DNA of 30,639 nucleotides from the NCBI GenBank assembly GCA_035713725.1, contig DASTMZ010000038.1:1-30639 (forward strand), given 5' to 3'. Made by a program: the position numbers and the translations under genes. Source of the DNA: DASQPR01 sp035713725 (GTDB taxonomy: Bacteria > Actinomycetota > Actinomycetes > Mycobacteriales > Micromonosporaceae). Under the pieces are notes generated by a model, which was not told the origin of the DNA, did not search any database, and saw only the letters and a list, made by a program, of their open reading frames with translations. This document shows, one piece after another, positions 1-8,606 of this stretch (the stretch's first letter is position 1; each line of letters opens with the position of its first letter).

Positions 1-117
1 GGTCGCACCGGGCATCGATGCCTGGGCGCGGACCTTGCCGCGCGGCGGGTCGTTGCGATGCTTGTTCTTGCCGCTTCGGTGACTCTTCGCCTGGTGCATA
101 TCCCGTTTGTCGGGCAT
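1..117 (-). CDS. Small basic protein, 3' end cut by window edge
   Basis: Thirty-nine codons are visible from an ATG at 117 down to the window edge with no stop, so the gene is partial at its C-terminus. A strong Shine-Dalgarno (GAGGAGGG on the minus strand, about 125-132) sits 8 nt upstream of the ATG, which is the main reason for calling it. The visible product begins MPDKRDMHQAKSHRSG and is rich in Lys, Arg, His and Gly, with no hydrophobic segment, so it looks like a small, soluble, probably nucleic-acid-associated or disordered protein. I do not recognise the family. It lies downstream of, and in the same direction as, the phosphatase-fold gene, with a gap of about 140 nt, so it may have its own transcript. 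Confidence 0.55.
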   Translation of the reverse strand, partial: MPDKRDMHQAKSHRSGKNKHRNDPPRGKVRAQASMPGAT

Positions 118-260
118 CTGGTCAGCCCTCCTCGAAGTCGACGACATGATAGGCGAATGGTCGCGTCCGTGGCGTCGCATAGCGGGCCCGCCGGGCGCTC
201 CGGCAAGACACGCTACCGGTCACCGGCCAAGATCAAGGGCATATGCGGGTACGCGGTGCG

Positions 261-986
261 TCACGTCGGCACACGTACGCCGACGACCACCGGCAAGTGA
301 TCGCTCGCGGCGCGCGCGGCCGGGGTCGCCACCACGTCGTACGCCTCGATCGCGCACCGAGAATCGACGAACACGGCGTCGATCCGACGGGTCGGCGCGC
401 CAGCCGGAAACGTGGCGAGGCCATCCTTGCCGAGCGTGGCGGCCGGGTCGACGAAACCGCGCGCGAGGATCGACCACGACGCTCCGCCCGCCGTCTCGTT
501 CACGTCCGCAGCCACGAGCACCGGCTCCGTCACCGTGGCGCACTCGTCAGCGAATATTCGTGCCTGGCCGACCCGCTCGACGTCGTCGGTCGCGAGATGA
601 GTGCCGGCGACCACGAATGTCGCGGCGCCGACGGAGCAGCGCGCGAACACCGCACCACGCAGGTGGCGGCCGGGCGTCAAGGGGTAGCGCAAGCACCACG
701 AGTCGCGGACCCGTACCCGATGCGTCGTCACGATCAGGTTGCCGAGCGATGGCAGGCCGCCGGCGGCGTACAGCATGCGCCACGAGCGGGCGAGTTCCGC
801 ACTCCGCGCGCGCCACCGAAATCGACGCGGCGCCTCCTGCACCACCACGATGTCCGGCGCGACTTCGCGCACCACCGACGCGAGCGCGCCGCGATCGTCA
901 CGCTGCCCGTGCACGTTGTACGACATCACCCGGAGCGTGACGGCGCCGGCCGCGGCCGGTTCGGGCACGGCGGGGCCATCGTCCAT
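261..986 (-). CDS. Endonuclease/exonuclease/phosphatase (EEP) fold protein
   Basis: This 241-residue protein has the ordered motifs of the EEP (DNase I-like) superfamily: SYNVHG with Asn24, the metal-binding Glu51 in VVQEA, GTHL with His130, DVNE with Asp161/Asn163, RIDAVF with Asp203 and the terminal SDHLP with Asp229/His230. All catalytic positions of a metal-dependent phosphodiesterase/phosphatase are present. The substrate (DNA, RNA, phosphoinositide or sphingomyelin-like) cannot be read from the sequence. No signal peptide or membrane segment is seen, so it should be cytosolic. The ATG at 986 was chosen over an upstream in-frame start because it falls 8 nt after the glucokinase stop, and the extra 35 residues would only be glucokinase sequence read in another frame. 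It is probably co-transcribed with glucokinase. Confidence 0.85.
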   Translation of the reverse strand: MDDGPAVPEPAAAGAVTLRVMSYNVHGQRDDRGALASVVREVAPDIVVVQEAPRRFRWRARSAELARSWRMLYAAGGLPSLGNLIVTTHRVRVRDSWCLRYPLTPGRHLRGAVFARCSVGAATFVVAGTHLATDDVERVGQARIFADECATVTEPVLVAADVNETAGGASWSILARGFVDPAATLGKDGLATFPAGAPTRRIDAVFVDSRCAIEAYDVVATPAARAASDHLPVVVGVRVPT

Positions 987-993
987 GTGGTGC

Positions 994-1938
994 CTAGCGC
1001 CGAGCGAGATCCGCGGCGCCGACGACGCCCGCGGTGTTGCCCATCGCGGCCGCCACGATCGGAGCGACCGGCAGGTTCGCGCGCTGCGCAAGCCGCTCGA
1101 CGTATGCGCGGCGGGCCGGCGCGAGCAGCAGATCGCCCGCTTCGATCACGCCGCCGCCGACGACGATCACTTGAGGATCAAGGATCTGCGCAAGATCGGA
1201 CAATCCGCGGCCGAGCCAGGTGCCCGCATTCTCGAACGCGCCGAGCGCGAGCAGATCGCCGTCCTGCGCGGCCTCGGTGACCATGACGCCGGTCACCTTG
1301 GTGACGTCCCCGCCGGCCTCCTGCAGAAGTCGGGCACCGGCCACCGAGTCGCGCTCGATCGCCTCCTGTGCAAAGCGCGTCAGTGCCTTGCCGCTCGCGT
1401 ACTGCTCGAGGCAGCCGCGACTGCCGCAACCGCACGGATGGCCGTCCGGCACCGCGAGGACGTGGCCGAGTTCGGCGGCGATCCCGTGCGCGCCGCGCAC
1501 CACCTCGCCACCGAGCACGATGCCACCGCCGATGCCGGTGCCGATCGTGAACATCACCATCGAGTCGTCCGCGTCCTTCGCGGCACCGAATCGGAACTCC
1601 GCCCACGCGGCCACGTTCGCGTCGTTCTCCACGACCACCCGTAGCTTCGTACGCTTGGCCACCTCGTCGCGCAGCGGCTCGTTGCGCCACGCGAGATTCG
1701 GCGCGTACAACACGGTGGACCGGCTCGCGTCGATCCATCCGGCGGCACCGATGCCGACCGCGGTCACCTCGTGCTTCGCGACGAGTTCCTCGACCACCTC
1801 GACGATGCGGTCCAAGGTGTCCGCCGGGCTGGTCGCGGGCGTGTCCCGGCGCGCCCGCGCGACCACCTCGCCATTTTCGTGCACCACCCCGGCCAGGACC
1901 TTCGTCCCGCCGATGTCGACTCCGATGGTCAACGACAC
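994..1938 (-). CDS. glk: ROK-family glucokinase
   Basis: This 314-residue protein is a full-length ROK kinase, expected to phosphorylate glucose at the 6-OH in the cytosol. The N-terminal phosphate-binding loop is DIGGTK (Asp8), the catalytic aspartate is in VENDAN (Asp106), and the ROK signature and zinc site are present: ELGH (Glu156, His159) followed by the CGCGSRGC cluster with Cys169, Cys171 and Cys176. The second ATP-binding glycine run is in VVGGG. The length matches actinobacterial GlkA. The start is GTG at 1938 with an AAGGGA Shine-Dalgarno upstream. A -10-like TAATCT lies at 1990-1995 (minus strand), so the gene probably has its own leadered transcript and reads on into the EEP gene. 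In streptomycetes this enzyme is also linked to carbon catabolite repression; that role is inferred only. Confidence 0.95.
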   Translation of the reverse strand: MSLTIGVDIGGTKVLAGVVHENGEVVARARRDTPATSPADTLDRIVEVVEELVAKHEVTAVGIGAAGWIDASRSTVLYAPNLAWRNEPLRDEVAKRTKLRVVVENDANVAAWAEFRFGAAKDADDSMVMFTIGTGIGGGIVLGGEVVRGAHGIAAELGHVLAVPDGHPCGCGSRGCLEQYASGKALTRFAQEAIERDSVAGARLLQEAGGDVTKVTGVMVTEAAQDGDLLALGAFENAGTWLGRGLSDLAQILDPQVIVVGGGVIEAGDLLLAPARRAYVERLAQRANLPVAPIVAAAMGNTAGVVGAADLARR

Positions 1939-2103
1939 GCGCGTTCCCTTCCGTGCGGTGGCTACGGCACCGCGATGGTGGCTCGCGCAAGATTAGCGGT
2001 TCGCCGACCCGGCCGTGGCGCCTTGTGCCGAGTCGGCGTCGCCGCGCCGCACGCCGTGAACGCGGCCGCTCCGCGGACGTCGCCCGAGCCGACCGCGCCT
2101 AAC

Positions 2104-3561
2104 TCACGCTCGCTTGGTCGCCTTGGCAGCCTTGGACCTTGTAGCAGCCTTGGCGGCCTTGGACGTTGTGGCGGCCTTGGGCTGTCTCGCAGCCTTGCCG
2201 GGGGCGGCCGACCGGGCCGCCGTCTTCGCGGCCGTCGCCTTCTTTGCCGTCACCTTCTTCGTTGGCGCCTTGGCCGGTGGGGTCGCCGCCTTCTTTGATG
2301 CGGCCTTGGTTGCCGGGGTCGCCACCTTCGACGATCCTGAGCGACCCGCTGAGGGGACTTGGCTAGTGGCAGCCTGGGACCGTGCCGCGCGCTTTGCCGC
2401 CGATGGCGTGACGGCGGTGGTCTTGGCGGCCTTCGTCGTAGTGCGCGCGGTTGTGGTACGGCGCGCGATGGCGGCGGGCGCCGTCTTCTTGGCCGTGCCA
2501 GACGGGCCGTCCTTCGCTTCGCCCGGCTTCGCGTCGCCTTGGCTCGCGGCGTCCGCTCCCGGCTTCTCCGCGCCGGACTTCTCCGCTCCCGACTTCTCCG
2601 CGCCCGACTTCTGGGTGTCCGTCTTCGAAGGACCGGCCGGCGTTTCGAACGATCGCACGTCGGGTGGCGGCGGTCCGGTCATCGGGGCCCTGACCGCCTT
2701 CTTTGCCATCGGTTTGGGTGTATGTGGAGCGCGCTTGGGCGGGTCGGTCATTGGCGCCCGGGTCGCCGCCTGCCACACGCTGGCGAAGTCGGAGCCGCCG
2801 GACCACTGTGCACCGGGCGGCGGCGCGGACACCGTGTGCGCCGGTTCGCTACTCCCCGGTTCGTCAACATTCAGGCCGTCAACATTCGTGTCGTCGACGG
2901 TCGGCTCGCCGGTCGTGGCCGCGTGTGGCGGCGGCGCTGGCGAGGACTGCGCGGGACGCGCCGGACGCCGGTCGTACGAGTCACGGTGCGGCCCGCGTCC
3001 GCGCCGGCCGACGCCTGTCACGTCGCCGACCGCGCGGAGCATGGACGCCACGCCGGAGGCCACATCGCCTGCGCCGCTTGCGATCCGCTCGACGAAATCC
3101 GGCGACGGTTCCCGGACGAAGTCGATCGCCCGGCACACCGGGCAGGAACAGCACGCCTCCGAGCCGGTCGCGAAGTGGTGACCAGCGGGCGCGGCTTGGG
3201 CGGGGTGATCCTCGCGGTCGTCGTACTCGTCGCGGCGTCGCGGCGCGGGCTCGTCCCAGGTGTCCTCACGTCGAGCGTCACGGTCTCGATCCGAGCCGAC
3301 CCAGTCGCTGACAATTCGAGTCGCGGCGCTCGCCAAGCCGGCAAGATCGCGACCGAGGTCGTCCAGTCCCCGCCCGGACTCGGCGTCGCGGGCATCGCGG
3401 CGCCGTTCGGAGGCGCGCGCGTAGTCGGCGCGGCGGTCGCGATCGCGTGCCGCTCGGCGCGCCTGGCGGGTGGCGAACGAGGCAGCGGCCAGCGCCGCGG
3501 CGATCAGGCGCTCGGCCTCTTCGCGAGCGGACTCGAGCGGACTTTCGTCACGCCTGCTCAT
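2104..3561 (-). CDS. Cys-motif protein with lysine/alanine-rich H1-like tail
   Basis: The 485-residue product is a mosaic. Residues 1-60 form a charged amphipathic helix region (EEAERLIAAALAAASFATRQ). A compact conserved-looking block at about 130-185 carries CCSCPVC (Cys137, 138, 140, 143), then a helical segment around FVERIASGAGDVASGVASML. The middle is Pro/Ser-rich and disordered, with about four copies of a KSGAE pentapeptide encoded at 2561-2610. The last 150 residues are Ala/Lys/Thr repeats of the AKKA type, like the C-terminal tails of histone H1-like and HU-like proteins. The cysteine block resembles the uncharacterised family encoded next to glkA and an SRPBCC gene in many actinobacteria. 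The ATG at 3561 overlaps the SRPBCC stop (ATGA), indicating translational coupling. Function is unknown; nucleic-acid or polyanion binding by the tail is inferred. Confidence 0.8.
   Translation of the reverse strand: MSRRDESPLESAREEAERLIAAALAAASFATRQARRAARDRDRRADYARASERRRDARDAESGRGLDDLGRDLAGLASAATRIVSDWVGSDRDRDARREDTWDEPAPRRRDEYDDREDHPAQAAPAGHHFATGSEACCSCPVCRAIDFVREPSPDFVERIASGAGDVASGVASMLRAVGDVTGVGRRGRGPHRDSYDRRPARPAQSSPAPPPHAATTGEPTVDDTNVDGLNVDEPGSSEPAHTVSAPPPGAQWSGGSDFASVWQAATRAPMTDPPKRAPHTPKPMAKKAVRAPMTGPPPPDVRSFETPAGPSKTDTQKSGAEKSGAEKSGAEKPGADAASQGDAKPGEAKDGPSGTAKKTAPAAIARRTTTARTTTKAAKTTAVTPSAAKRAARSQAATSQVPSAGRSGSSKVATPATKAASKKAATPPAKAPTKKVTAKKATAAKTAARSAAPGKAARQPKAATTSKAAKAATRSKAAKATKRA
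2561..2610 (-). repeat. Tandem 15-bp coding repeat (KSGAE units)
   Basis: Three and a third copies of a 15-bp unit of the form GACTTCTCCGCKCCC (plus-strand reading) start at about 2561, 2576 and 2591. They encode the KSGAE pentapeptides of the overlying gene. The unit is a multiple of three, so copy number can change without breaking the frame. Confidence 0.8.
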
Positions 3562-4013
3562 GGTGTCCCGGCCTTCGCTTCGACGCGGCGCTTCAACTCT
3601 TTGAGTGCCGTGTCCATGATCACCTTCTCGGCCTTGCGCTTGAACATCCCCATCATGCCGATCGACAACTCGACCGACAGCTCGTACGTCACCGTTGCGC
3701 TGCCGTCGCCGTTGTCCGCGATCTCGTAGGAGCCGGTCTGCGCCTTCTGTACGCGGGACGGGCGGACCAGATGCCACTCGATGCGCGAGATGTCGTCGGC
3801 GTACTCGTACGCGAGGGTGTACTCGTCCTGGAACACTCCGGCGTCGATCACGAAGCGCACCTGGCTCGCGTACCCGTCCTCGTATTCTTCGACGACGTCC
3901 ACCGAGCGCGCCGCGGAAACCCACTCGGGATAGCGCGGGAAGTCACAGATGACGTCGGCGATCCGTGCCGGTGGCGCACCGATCACGATCGACTGGGTGG
4001 AACTGTCCGCCAT
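3558..4013 (-). CDS. SRPBCC (START/polyketide cyclase-like) family protein
   Basis: The 151-residue product starts MADSSTQSIVIGAPPARIADVI and continues through DFPRYPEWVSAARSVDVVEE. This is the classic first strand and helix of the SRPBCC hydrophobic-cavity fold, and the final long helix (KRKAEKVIMDTALKELKRRVEAK) fits the fold too. It resembles TB16.3 (Rv2185c) of mycobacteria, which occupies the same position next to fadD15; that is recollection, not a search. It is likely a soluble lipid- or polyketide-binding protein without enzyme residues that I can identify. The ATG at 4013 is preferred to the longer reading frame because a TAGCCT -10 box lies 7 nt upstream, suggesting a leaderless transcript. 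Its stop overlaps the start of the next gene by ATGA. Confidence 0.85.
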   Translation of the reverse strand: MADSSTQSIVIGAPPARIADVICDFPRYPEWVSAARSVDVVEEYEDGYASQVRFVIDAGVFQDEYTLAYEYADDISRIEWHLVRPSRVQKAQTGSYEIADNGDGSATVTYELSVELSIGMMGMFKRKAEKVIMDTALKELKRRVEAKAGTP

Positions 4014-4020
4014 GCCCCGC

Positions 4021-4026
4021 AGGCTA
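4021..4026 (-). promoter_or_regulatory. Predicted -10 box, leaderless SRPBCC promoter
   Basis: TAGCCT (minus strand) ends 7 nt before the ATG at 4013, and no Shine-Dalgarno lies between. In actinobacteria this spacing places transcription start at or next to the start codon. No convincing -35 is visible. Confidence 0.5.
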
Positions 4027-4107
4027 CCGCGTGGCCGCCATGGCCCGATCGCGCGGCTCGCCAACGGGTTCACCAGCCGTGCCGACCGACGCTCGCCAGG
4101 ACGAGCA

Positions 4108-4125
4108 GGTACGTTTTGTCGTACC
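4108..4125. promoter_or_regulatory. Perfect inverted repeat, candidate operator
   Basis: GGTACG and CGTACC form a perfect 6-bp inverted repeat with a 6-nt AT-leaning spacer (TTTTGT), inside the divergent gap between the SRPBCC gene and the acyl-CoA synthetase. It lies about 55 nt upstream of the synthetase GTG, which fits an operator for a dimeric regulator. The binding protein is unknown. Confidence 0.35.
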
Positions 4126-4180
4126 GGCGCAGGCGCTCCACCAACCGCCGGGCGTCGCAACCACGCAGAGGAGGTCCCGG

Positions 4181-5968
4181 GTGCGTGAGTTCTCCGTGCC
4201 ACCCGTGGTGACCGTCGCCGACACCGTGAACCTCACCGATCCGGTGTGGGACAACGCCCTTGCCGCACCGGACGTCGTACAGTTCAGTCGCGGTACGGAT
4301 GCCGGCTGGCAAGACGTCACGTGCGCGGAGTTCCGCGACGAGGTGCTCGCGCTCGCCAAGGGACTGGTAGCGGTCGGGATCGCACCCGGCGACCGCGTCG
4401 GCCTGATGAGCCGTACCCGCTATGAGTGGACCTTGATCGACTACGCGATCTGGTCGGCCGGCGGAGTCACCGTGCCGATCTACGAGACGTCCAGCGCCGA
4501 ACAGGTCGCGTGGATCCTCGCGGATTCCGGCGCGGTGGCGTGCTTCGTGGAGACCGCCGACCACGCCGCCACGGTGGACGAGGCAAGGACCGGCACGAGC
4601 CTGCGCGAGATGTGGAGCATCGAGTCGGGCGCGATCGCGGACCTCGTCGAGCGCGGCGCCGCCGTGCCCGACGACGCGATTGCCGAGCGGCGAAGCGCGA
4701 TCGGCGCCGACGACCTCGCGACGATCATCTACACGAGCGGCACGACCGGCCGGCCGAAGGGCTGCACGCTCACCCACCGGAACATGTATGCCGACATCGC
4801 CAACGCCATCCCCGGCCTCCACAACCTCTTCCGCGAGGGCGCGAGCACCCTGCTGTTCCTGCCGCTCGCCCACTCCTTTGCGCGGCTGATTCAAATCGGC
4901 GTCGTCGCGGGCCGCGTGCGCACCCGGCACACCGCCGACGTCAAGAACCTCGTCGCGGAACTGGGCGACTTCCGACCGACGTTCGTGCTCGCCGTACCGC
5001 GCGTGTTCGAAAAGGTCCACAACACGGCGCGGCAACGGGCACACGCGGACGGCCGTGGCGCGATCTTCGATCGGGCCGACCGCGTCGCGGTGGCATACAG
5101 CGAGGCGCTCGACTCGCCGCGTGGGCCGCGCCTCGCGTTGCGGGCCTGGCACGGGCTTTTCGACCGCCTTGTCTATACGAAGCTCCGCGCGGCGCTCGGC
5201 GGTCGATGCACCGCGGCCATCTCCGGTGGGGCGTCGCTCGGGTCCAGGCTCGCGCACTTCTTCCGCGGCATCGGCGTCACGGTCTATGAGGGGTACGGGC
5301 TGACCGAGACCTCACCGGCCGCGGCGGTAAACCTCGAAAACGAGATCAAGCTCGGTACGGTCGGCCGACCGCTGCCCGGCGTCACGATCCGGATCGCCGA
5401 CGACGGCGAGATCCTCATCAAGGGCGACCTCGTATTCAGCGGTTACTGGAACAACCCGGAGGCGTCGGCGGAAGCGCTCGCGGACGGCTGGTTCCACACC
5501 GGCGACCTCGGCTCGCTCGACGCGGACGGATATCTGACGATCACCGGACGCAAGAAGGAACTGCTCGTCACCGCGGGCGGCAAGAACGTTGCCCCGGCGG
5601 TGCTGGAGGATCGCGTCCGGGCGCATCCGTTGATCAGCCAGTGCATGGTCATCGGCGACGGCAAGCCGTTCATCGCCGCGCTGATCACCATCGACGACGA
5701 GGCGTGGCCGAAGTGGGCCGCGGACAACGGCTGGCCCGAGGGCACCACGGTTGCCGATAGGCTGGACGACCCGGCGCTGCGATCCGCCGTCGAGGCGGCC
5801 ATCGCGGAGGCAAACAAGGCGGTCTCGCATGCCGAAGCGATCAAGAGTTTCCGCGTGCTGGCCCGAGACTGGACCGAGCAGACCGGGGAGCTGACGCCGT
5901 CGCTCAAGGTCAAGCGCGGCGTGGTGATGAAGGAGTACGCCAACGAGATCGCCGCGATCTACGCCTGA
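4181..5968 (+). CDS. Long-chain fatty-acid--CoA ligase (FadD15-like)
   Basis: The 595-residue product is a complete ANL-superfamily adenylating enzyme that would activate long-chain fatty acids to acyl-CoA via an acyl-AMP intermediate. The AMP-binding P-loop YTSGTTGRPKG is near residues 184-194, the acyl-adenylate motif YEGYGLTETSP near 369, the hinge region WFHTGDLG with the DADGYLTITGRKKE signature near 445-460, and the C-terminal catalytic lysine lies in the LTPSLKVKR segment. The long-chain class is indicated by its length and by GRKKELLVTAGGKNVAP, typical of FadD15/FACS enzymes. The GTG at 4181 was chosen because AGAGGAGGTC lies about 7 nt upstream; the longer in-frame extension has no support. 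It is divergent from the SRPBCC gene, with the sensor kinase starting 22 nt after its stop. Confidence 0.92.
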   Translation: MREFSVPPVVTVADTVNLTDPVWDNALAAPDVVQFSRGTDAGWQDVTCAEFRDEVLALAKGLVAVGIAPGDRVGLMSRTRYEWTLIDYAIWSAGGVTVPIYETSSAEQVAWILADSGAVACFVETADHAATVDEARTGTSLREMWSIESGAIADLVERGAAVPDDAIAERRSAIGADDLATIIYTSGTTGRPKGCTLTHRNMYADIANAIPGLHNLFREGASTLLFLPLAHSFARLIQIGVVAGRVRTRHTADVKNLVAELGDFRPTFVLAVPRVFEKVHNTARQRAHADGRGAIFDRADRVAVAYSEALDSPRGPRLALRAWHGLFDRLVYTKLRAALGGRCTAAISGGASLGSRLAHFFRGIGVTVYEGYGLTETSPAAAVNLENEIKLGTVGRPLPGVTIRIADDGEILIKGDLVFSGYWNNPEASAEALADGWFHTGDLGSLDADGYLTITGRKKELLVTAGGKNVAPAVLEDRVRAHPLISQCMVIGDGKPFIAALITIDDEAWPKWAADNGWPEGTTVADRLDDPALRSAVEAAIAEANKAVSHAEAIKSFRVLARDWTEQTGELTPSLKVKRGVVMKEYANEIAAIYA

Positions 5969-5990
5969 CCAACCCGACCGCGACTGGCCG

Positions 5991-7880
5991 ATGCCGGACG
6001 GGCGCTCGGACGTGCCCAATGCGTCCGGCCCGTCGACGTCAGCCGACCGCGTCGCGCTCGACGGTCTGGGCGACGTGACCCGGTCGGACGCTGGGTCGGC
6101 CATCGAAGATGTCGGCGCTGCGCCATCGACGGCGTCCGCCGAGCCGCCGTCGCTGTCCGCTGGCGCCCGCCCGGCAACCCAGCAACGGCTCGCCTCGATG
6201 TGGACGGGCGCCGACCTGACCGACGCGTCACAGCCCGCCGATCCGCAGATCATCTCGCGCGGGCTGATCCTGGTCGGCCGCCTGGCCGTGCTCACCCTCG
6301 TCACCGTGCTCGGCTTGCTCGCCACCGGCTCGCCGTGGATCTTCGCGTTCAGCGGCGCGCTCATCGTCGCGGCACTGCCCGCGCTGTGGGTGCCGCCACC
6401 GCTGAGACTCACCGAGATCGGCCGCGCCGCCGAGGTCGTGATCACCTGCCTGGGCGCCGACTTCGCGGTTCGCTACGCCCATCCGGGAATGTTCGCGCCG
6501 GCTGGTGCCGCGGCGGGTGCGATGTTGCCCTATCTCATGGTGCCCCCGGTGGCCGCGGCGCTGCGGCGTCGGCGGCTCGAAGTTGTGTGGCTGCTGGTGC
6601 TCGCCGCCGCTATGCTCGCTGGCCTCGGCTTGCTCGACGATCGCATCTCGGATCGCGGATACCTGATCGAGGCGGTCGAGTGGCTGCTGCTCGCCGCCGT
6701 GGCGGCCGCAACCGGGTACGCGTTCCGGAGCCTGCTGGCCGGGCGGCGAGAGCGACCGCAGCCGTACGCTGAGGCGACGCGGCTGTTGACCCAGTTGCGT
6801 ACGGTGGCCCGCCAACTGCCCGGCGCGACACTTGACCCGGGCAGTCTCGCCGAGCATCTCCTCGACGACGTACGCGAGGTGGCCCGCTCGGATCGGGCGG
6901 CGGTGATGTGTGCCGGCGGCGGAAACCGTCTCGTCGTGCTCGCCCAGGCGGGCGCGACCCGAGTCGACTGGGAGACCTCGCTCGACGCGGACTCGCTCAT
7001 CTCCGAGGCGTGGGCCAACCAGCTTCCGCAGACCGGCAGCGCGTCACAGGCCCGTACCCATCCGGGCGGCGACGTATCGACGCTCGTGGTACCGCTGATC
7101 GCCGGCGTCCGTACCGTCGGACTGCTGACCCTCGAGACGGACGCGGGGCGGGCGTACCCGCGGCACATCATCAACCGCGTCTCCACGCTTGCCGCGCCGG
7201 CGGCGCTTCGGCTGGAGGCGGCGCTCCTCTTCGACGAGGTCCGCACGCTTGCCACCAACGAGGAGCGCCAGCGACTCGCCCGCGAGATCCACGACGGTGT
7301 CGCGCAGGAGTTGGTGATGGTCGGCTACGGCATCGACAACGCGCTGGCTGTCCTCCCCGACGAGGCCGACGACGCCGCGGGTGAGCTTCGGACGCTGCGC
7401 GGCGAGGTCACGCGCGTCATCACCGAGCTTCGGCTCTCGCTGTTCGAGCTCCGCAGCGAGGTCGACCGGCATGGCGGCCTCGCCGCCGCGATCTCCGAAT
7501 ATGCCCGCACCGTTGGCGCCTCCGGCGGCCTCCGCGTGCACATGTCTCTCGACGAATCGACGGCCCGATTGCCCGCCGCCGTGGAGGGCGAATTGTTGCG
7601 CATCGCGCAAGAAGCAATTACGAATGCGCGCAAACACGCCGGGGCGGAAAACCTCTGGGTCACGTGCGCCGTTGACCCGCCATTCGCGCAAGTCGAAGTC
7701 TCAGATGATGGTCGCGGCATGGCTGACCAGCGCCCGGACGGACGCTATGGTCTTGCGATCATGGCAGAGAGAGCGGAACGTATCCGGGGTCGGTTGGAAA
7801 TCCGACCGCGGGACCCGTGTGGCACAACGGTGGCGATCGTGATAGGAACATCACCCCGTGTGAGAAGCGCCAATGCGTAG
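5991..7880 (+). CDS. NarL-type sensor histidine kinase (membrane, GAF-like)
   Basis: The 629-residue protein has a disordered acidic N-terminus (about 1-75), then about five or six hydrophobic segments between residues 80 and 240, a GAF-like region near 275-410, a HisKA_3 dimerisation domain with REIHDGVAQE (phospho-acceptor His434), and a HATPase_c domain with the N-box NARKHAG and the G-box DDGRGM. It would autophosphorylate and pass the phosphate to the response regulator encoded 57 nt downstream. The signal it senses is unknown. The ATG at 5991 has no good ribosome-binding site, and another Met at residue 70 (6198) just before the first membrane segment is a credible alternative start. 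Kinase and regulator are positioned like the MacS/MacR pair near glkA in Streptomyces; orthology is inferred only. Confidence 0.9.
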   Translation: MPDGRSDVPNASGPSTSADRVALDGLGDVTRSDAGSAIEDVGAAPSTASAEPPSLSAGARPATQQRLASMWTGADLTDASQPADPQIISRGLILVGRLAVLTLVTVLGLLATGSPWIFAFSGALIVAALPALWVPPPLRLTEIGRAAEVVITCLGADFAVRYAHPGMFAPAGAAAGAMLPYLMVPPVAAALRRRRLEVVWLLVLAAAMLAGLGLLDDRISDRGYLIEAVEWLLLAAVAAATGYAFRSLLAGRRERPQPYAEATRLLTQLRTVARQLPGATLDPGSLAEHLLDDVREVARSDRAAVMCAGGGNRLVVLAQAGATRVDWETSLDADSLISEAWANQLPQTGSASQARTHPGGDVSTLVVPLIAGVRTVGLLTLETDAGRAYPRHIINRVSTLAAPAALRLEAALLFDEVRTLATNEERQRLAREIHDGVAQELVMVGYGIDNALAVLPDEADDAAGELRTLRGEVTRVITELRLSLFELRSEVDRHGGLAAAISEYARTVGASGGLRVHMSLDESTARLPAAVEGELLRIAQEAITNARKHAGAENLWVTCAVDPPFAQVEVSDDGRGMADQRPDGRYGLAIMAERAERIRGRLEIRPRDPCGTTVAIVIGTSPRVRSANA

Positions 7881-7937
7881 CCCAGCCGCAAGGCGTCGTT
7901 CCTCAAGCGCCACGAAGTAAAGGAGAGTCAACCGGCC

Positions 7938-8606
7938 ATGTCCACCAGCACGACCCCCATCGCTCGCACGCGCGTGCTGCTCGTAGATGACCACGATCTG
8001 ATCCGAAAGGGCCTGCGGCACGCGTTCGAGCGCGACCGCCAGTTCGAGGTGATCGGCGAGGCGGCCACCGCCGCGGAGGCGGTGCGGCAGGCCGGCAACC
8101 TGCAGCCCGACGTGGTGATCATGGATCTCCGGCTCCCCGACGGCAGCGGCCTGGAAGCCACCCGCGCGCTGCGCAAGGCAAGCAGCACCATGGGCATCGT
8201 GGTGCTCACCATGTATGCCGGCGACGACCAACTATTCGGCGCCCTCGAGGCCGGCGCTAGCGCGTTCGTACCGAAGACAGCGCCCGCCGACGAGGTGGTC
8301 GCGGCCGCGCGGCACGCCGCATCGGCACCGAGCGCGTTCACCGCCGCCGATCTGGCCGAGGCGATGAAGCGCCGGCTTGCGCCGAGCGGGCCGCAGTTGT
8401 CCCCCCGCGAGGGCCAGGTGCTGCGGCTGCTCGCCGACGGCATGAGCGTGGCCGGCATCGCGAAGCAGTTGTTCGTGAGCGAGTCGACGGCGAAGACGCA
8501 CATCTCCAAGCTCTACGAGAAGCTCGGTGCGGCGAACCGGGCGCAGGCGCTGATGACCGCTCTGCGGCTTGGCCTTCTCGAGGCGCCGGACACACCGAAG
8601 TTCTAG
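7938..8606 (+). CDS. NarL/FixJ-family response regulator
   Basis: The 222-residue product has a canonical receiver domain: acidic pair Asp17/Asp18 in VDDHD, phospho-acceptor Asp63 in VVIMDLRLPD, Thr91 in VVLTMY and Lys113 in VPKT. It is followed by a LuxR-type helix-turn-helix at about 154-211 (LSPREGQVLRLLADGMS, IAKQLFVSESTAKTHISKLYEKLG). It should bind DNA as a phosphorylated dimer and act as output for the upstream kinase. A clear AAAGGAGAG Shine-Dalgarno precedes the ATG by about 10 nt. The stop codon sits in a perfect 14-bp tandem duplication (8599-8626), described separately. It converges on the mannosyltransferase gene with only 30 nt between them and no obvious hairpin terminator. Confidence 0.95.
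   Translation: MSTSTTPIARTRVLLVDDHDLIRKGLRHAFERDRQFEVIGEAATAAEAVRQAGNLQPDVVIMDLRLPDGSGLEATRALRKASSTMGIVVLTMYAGDDQLFGALEAGASAFVPKTAPADEVVAAARHAASAPSAFTAADLAEAMKRRLAPSGPQLSPREGQVLRLLADGMSVAGIAKQLFVSESTAKTHISKLYEKLGAANRAQALMTALRLGLLEAPDTPKF

Noticed and set aside
4070..5257. 395-codon minus-strand reading frame opposite the acyl-CoA synthetase
   Set aside because: Shadow frame; the sense gene has complete adenylation motifs and a good ribosome-binding site.
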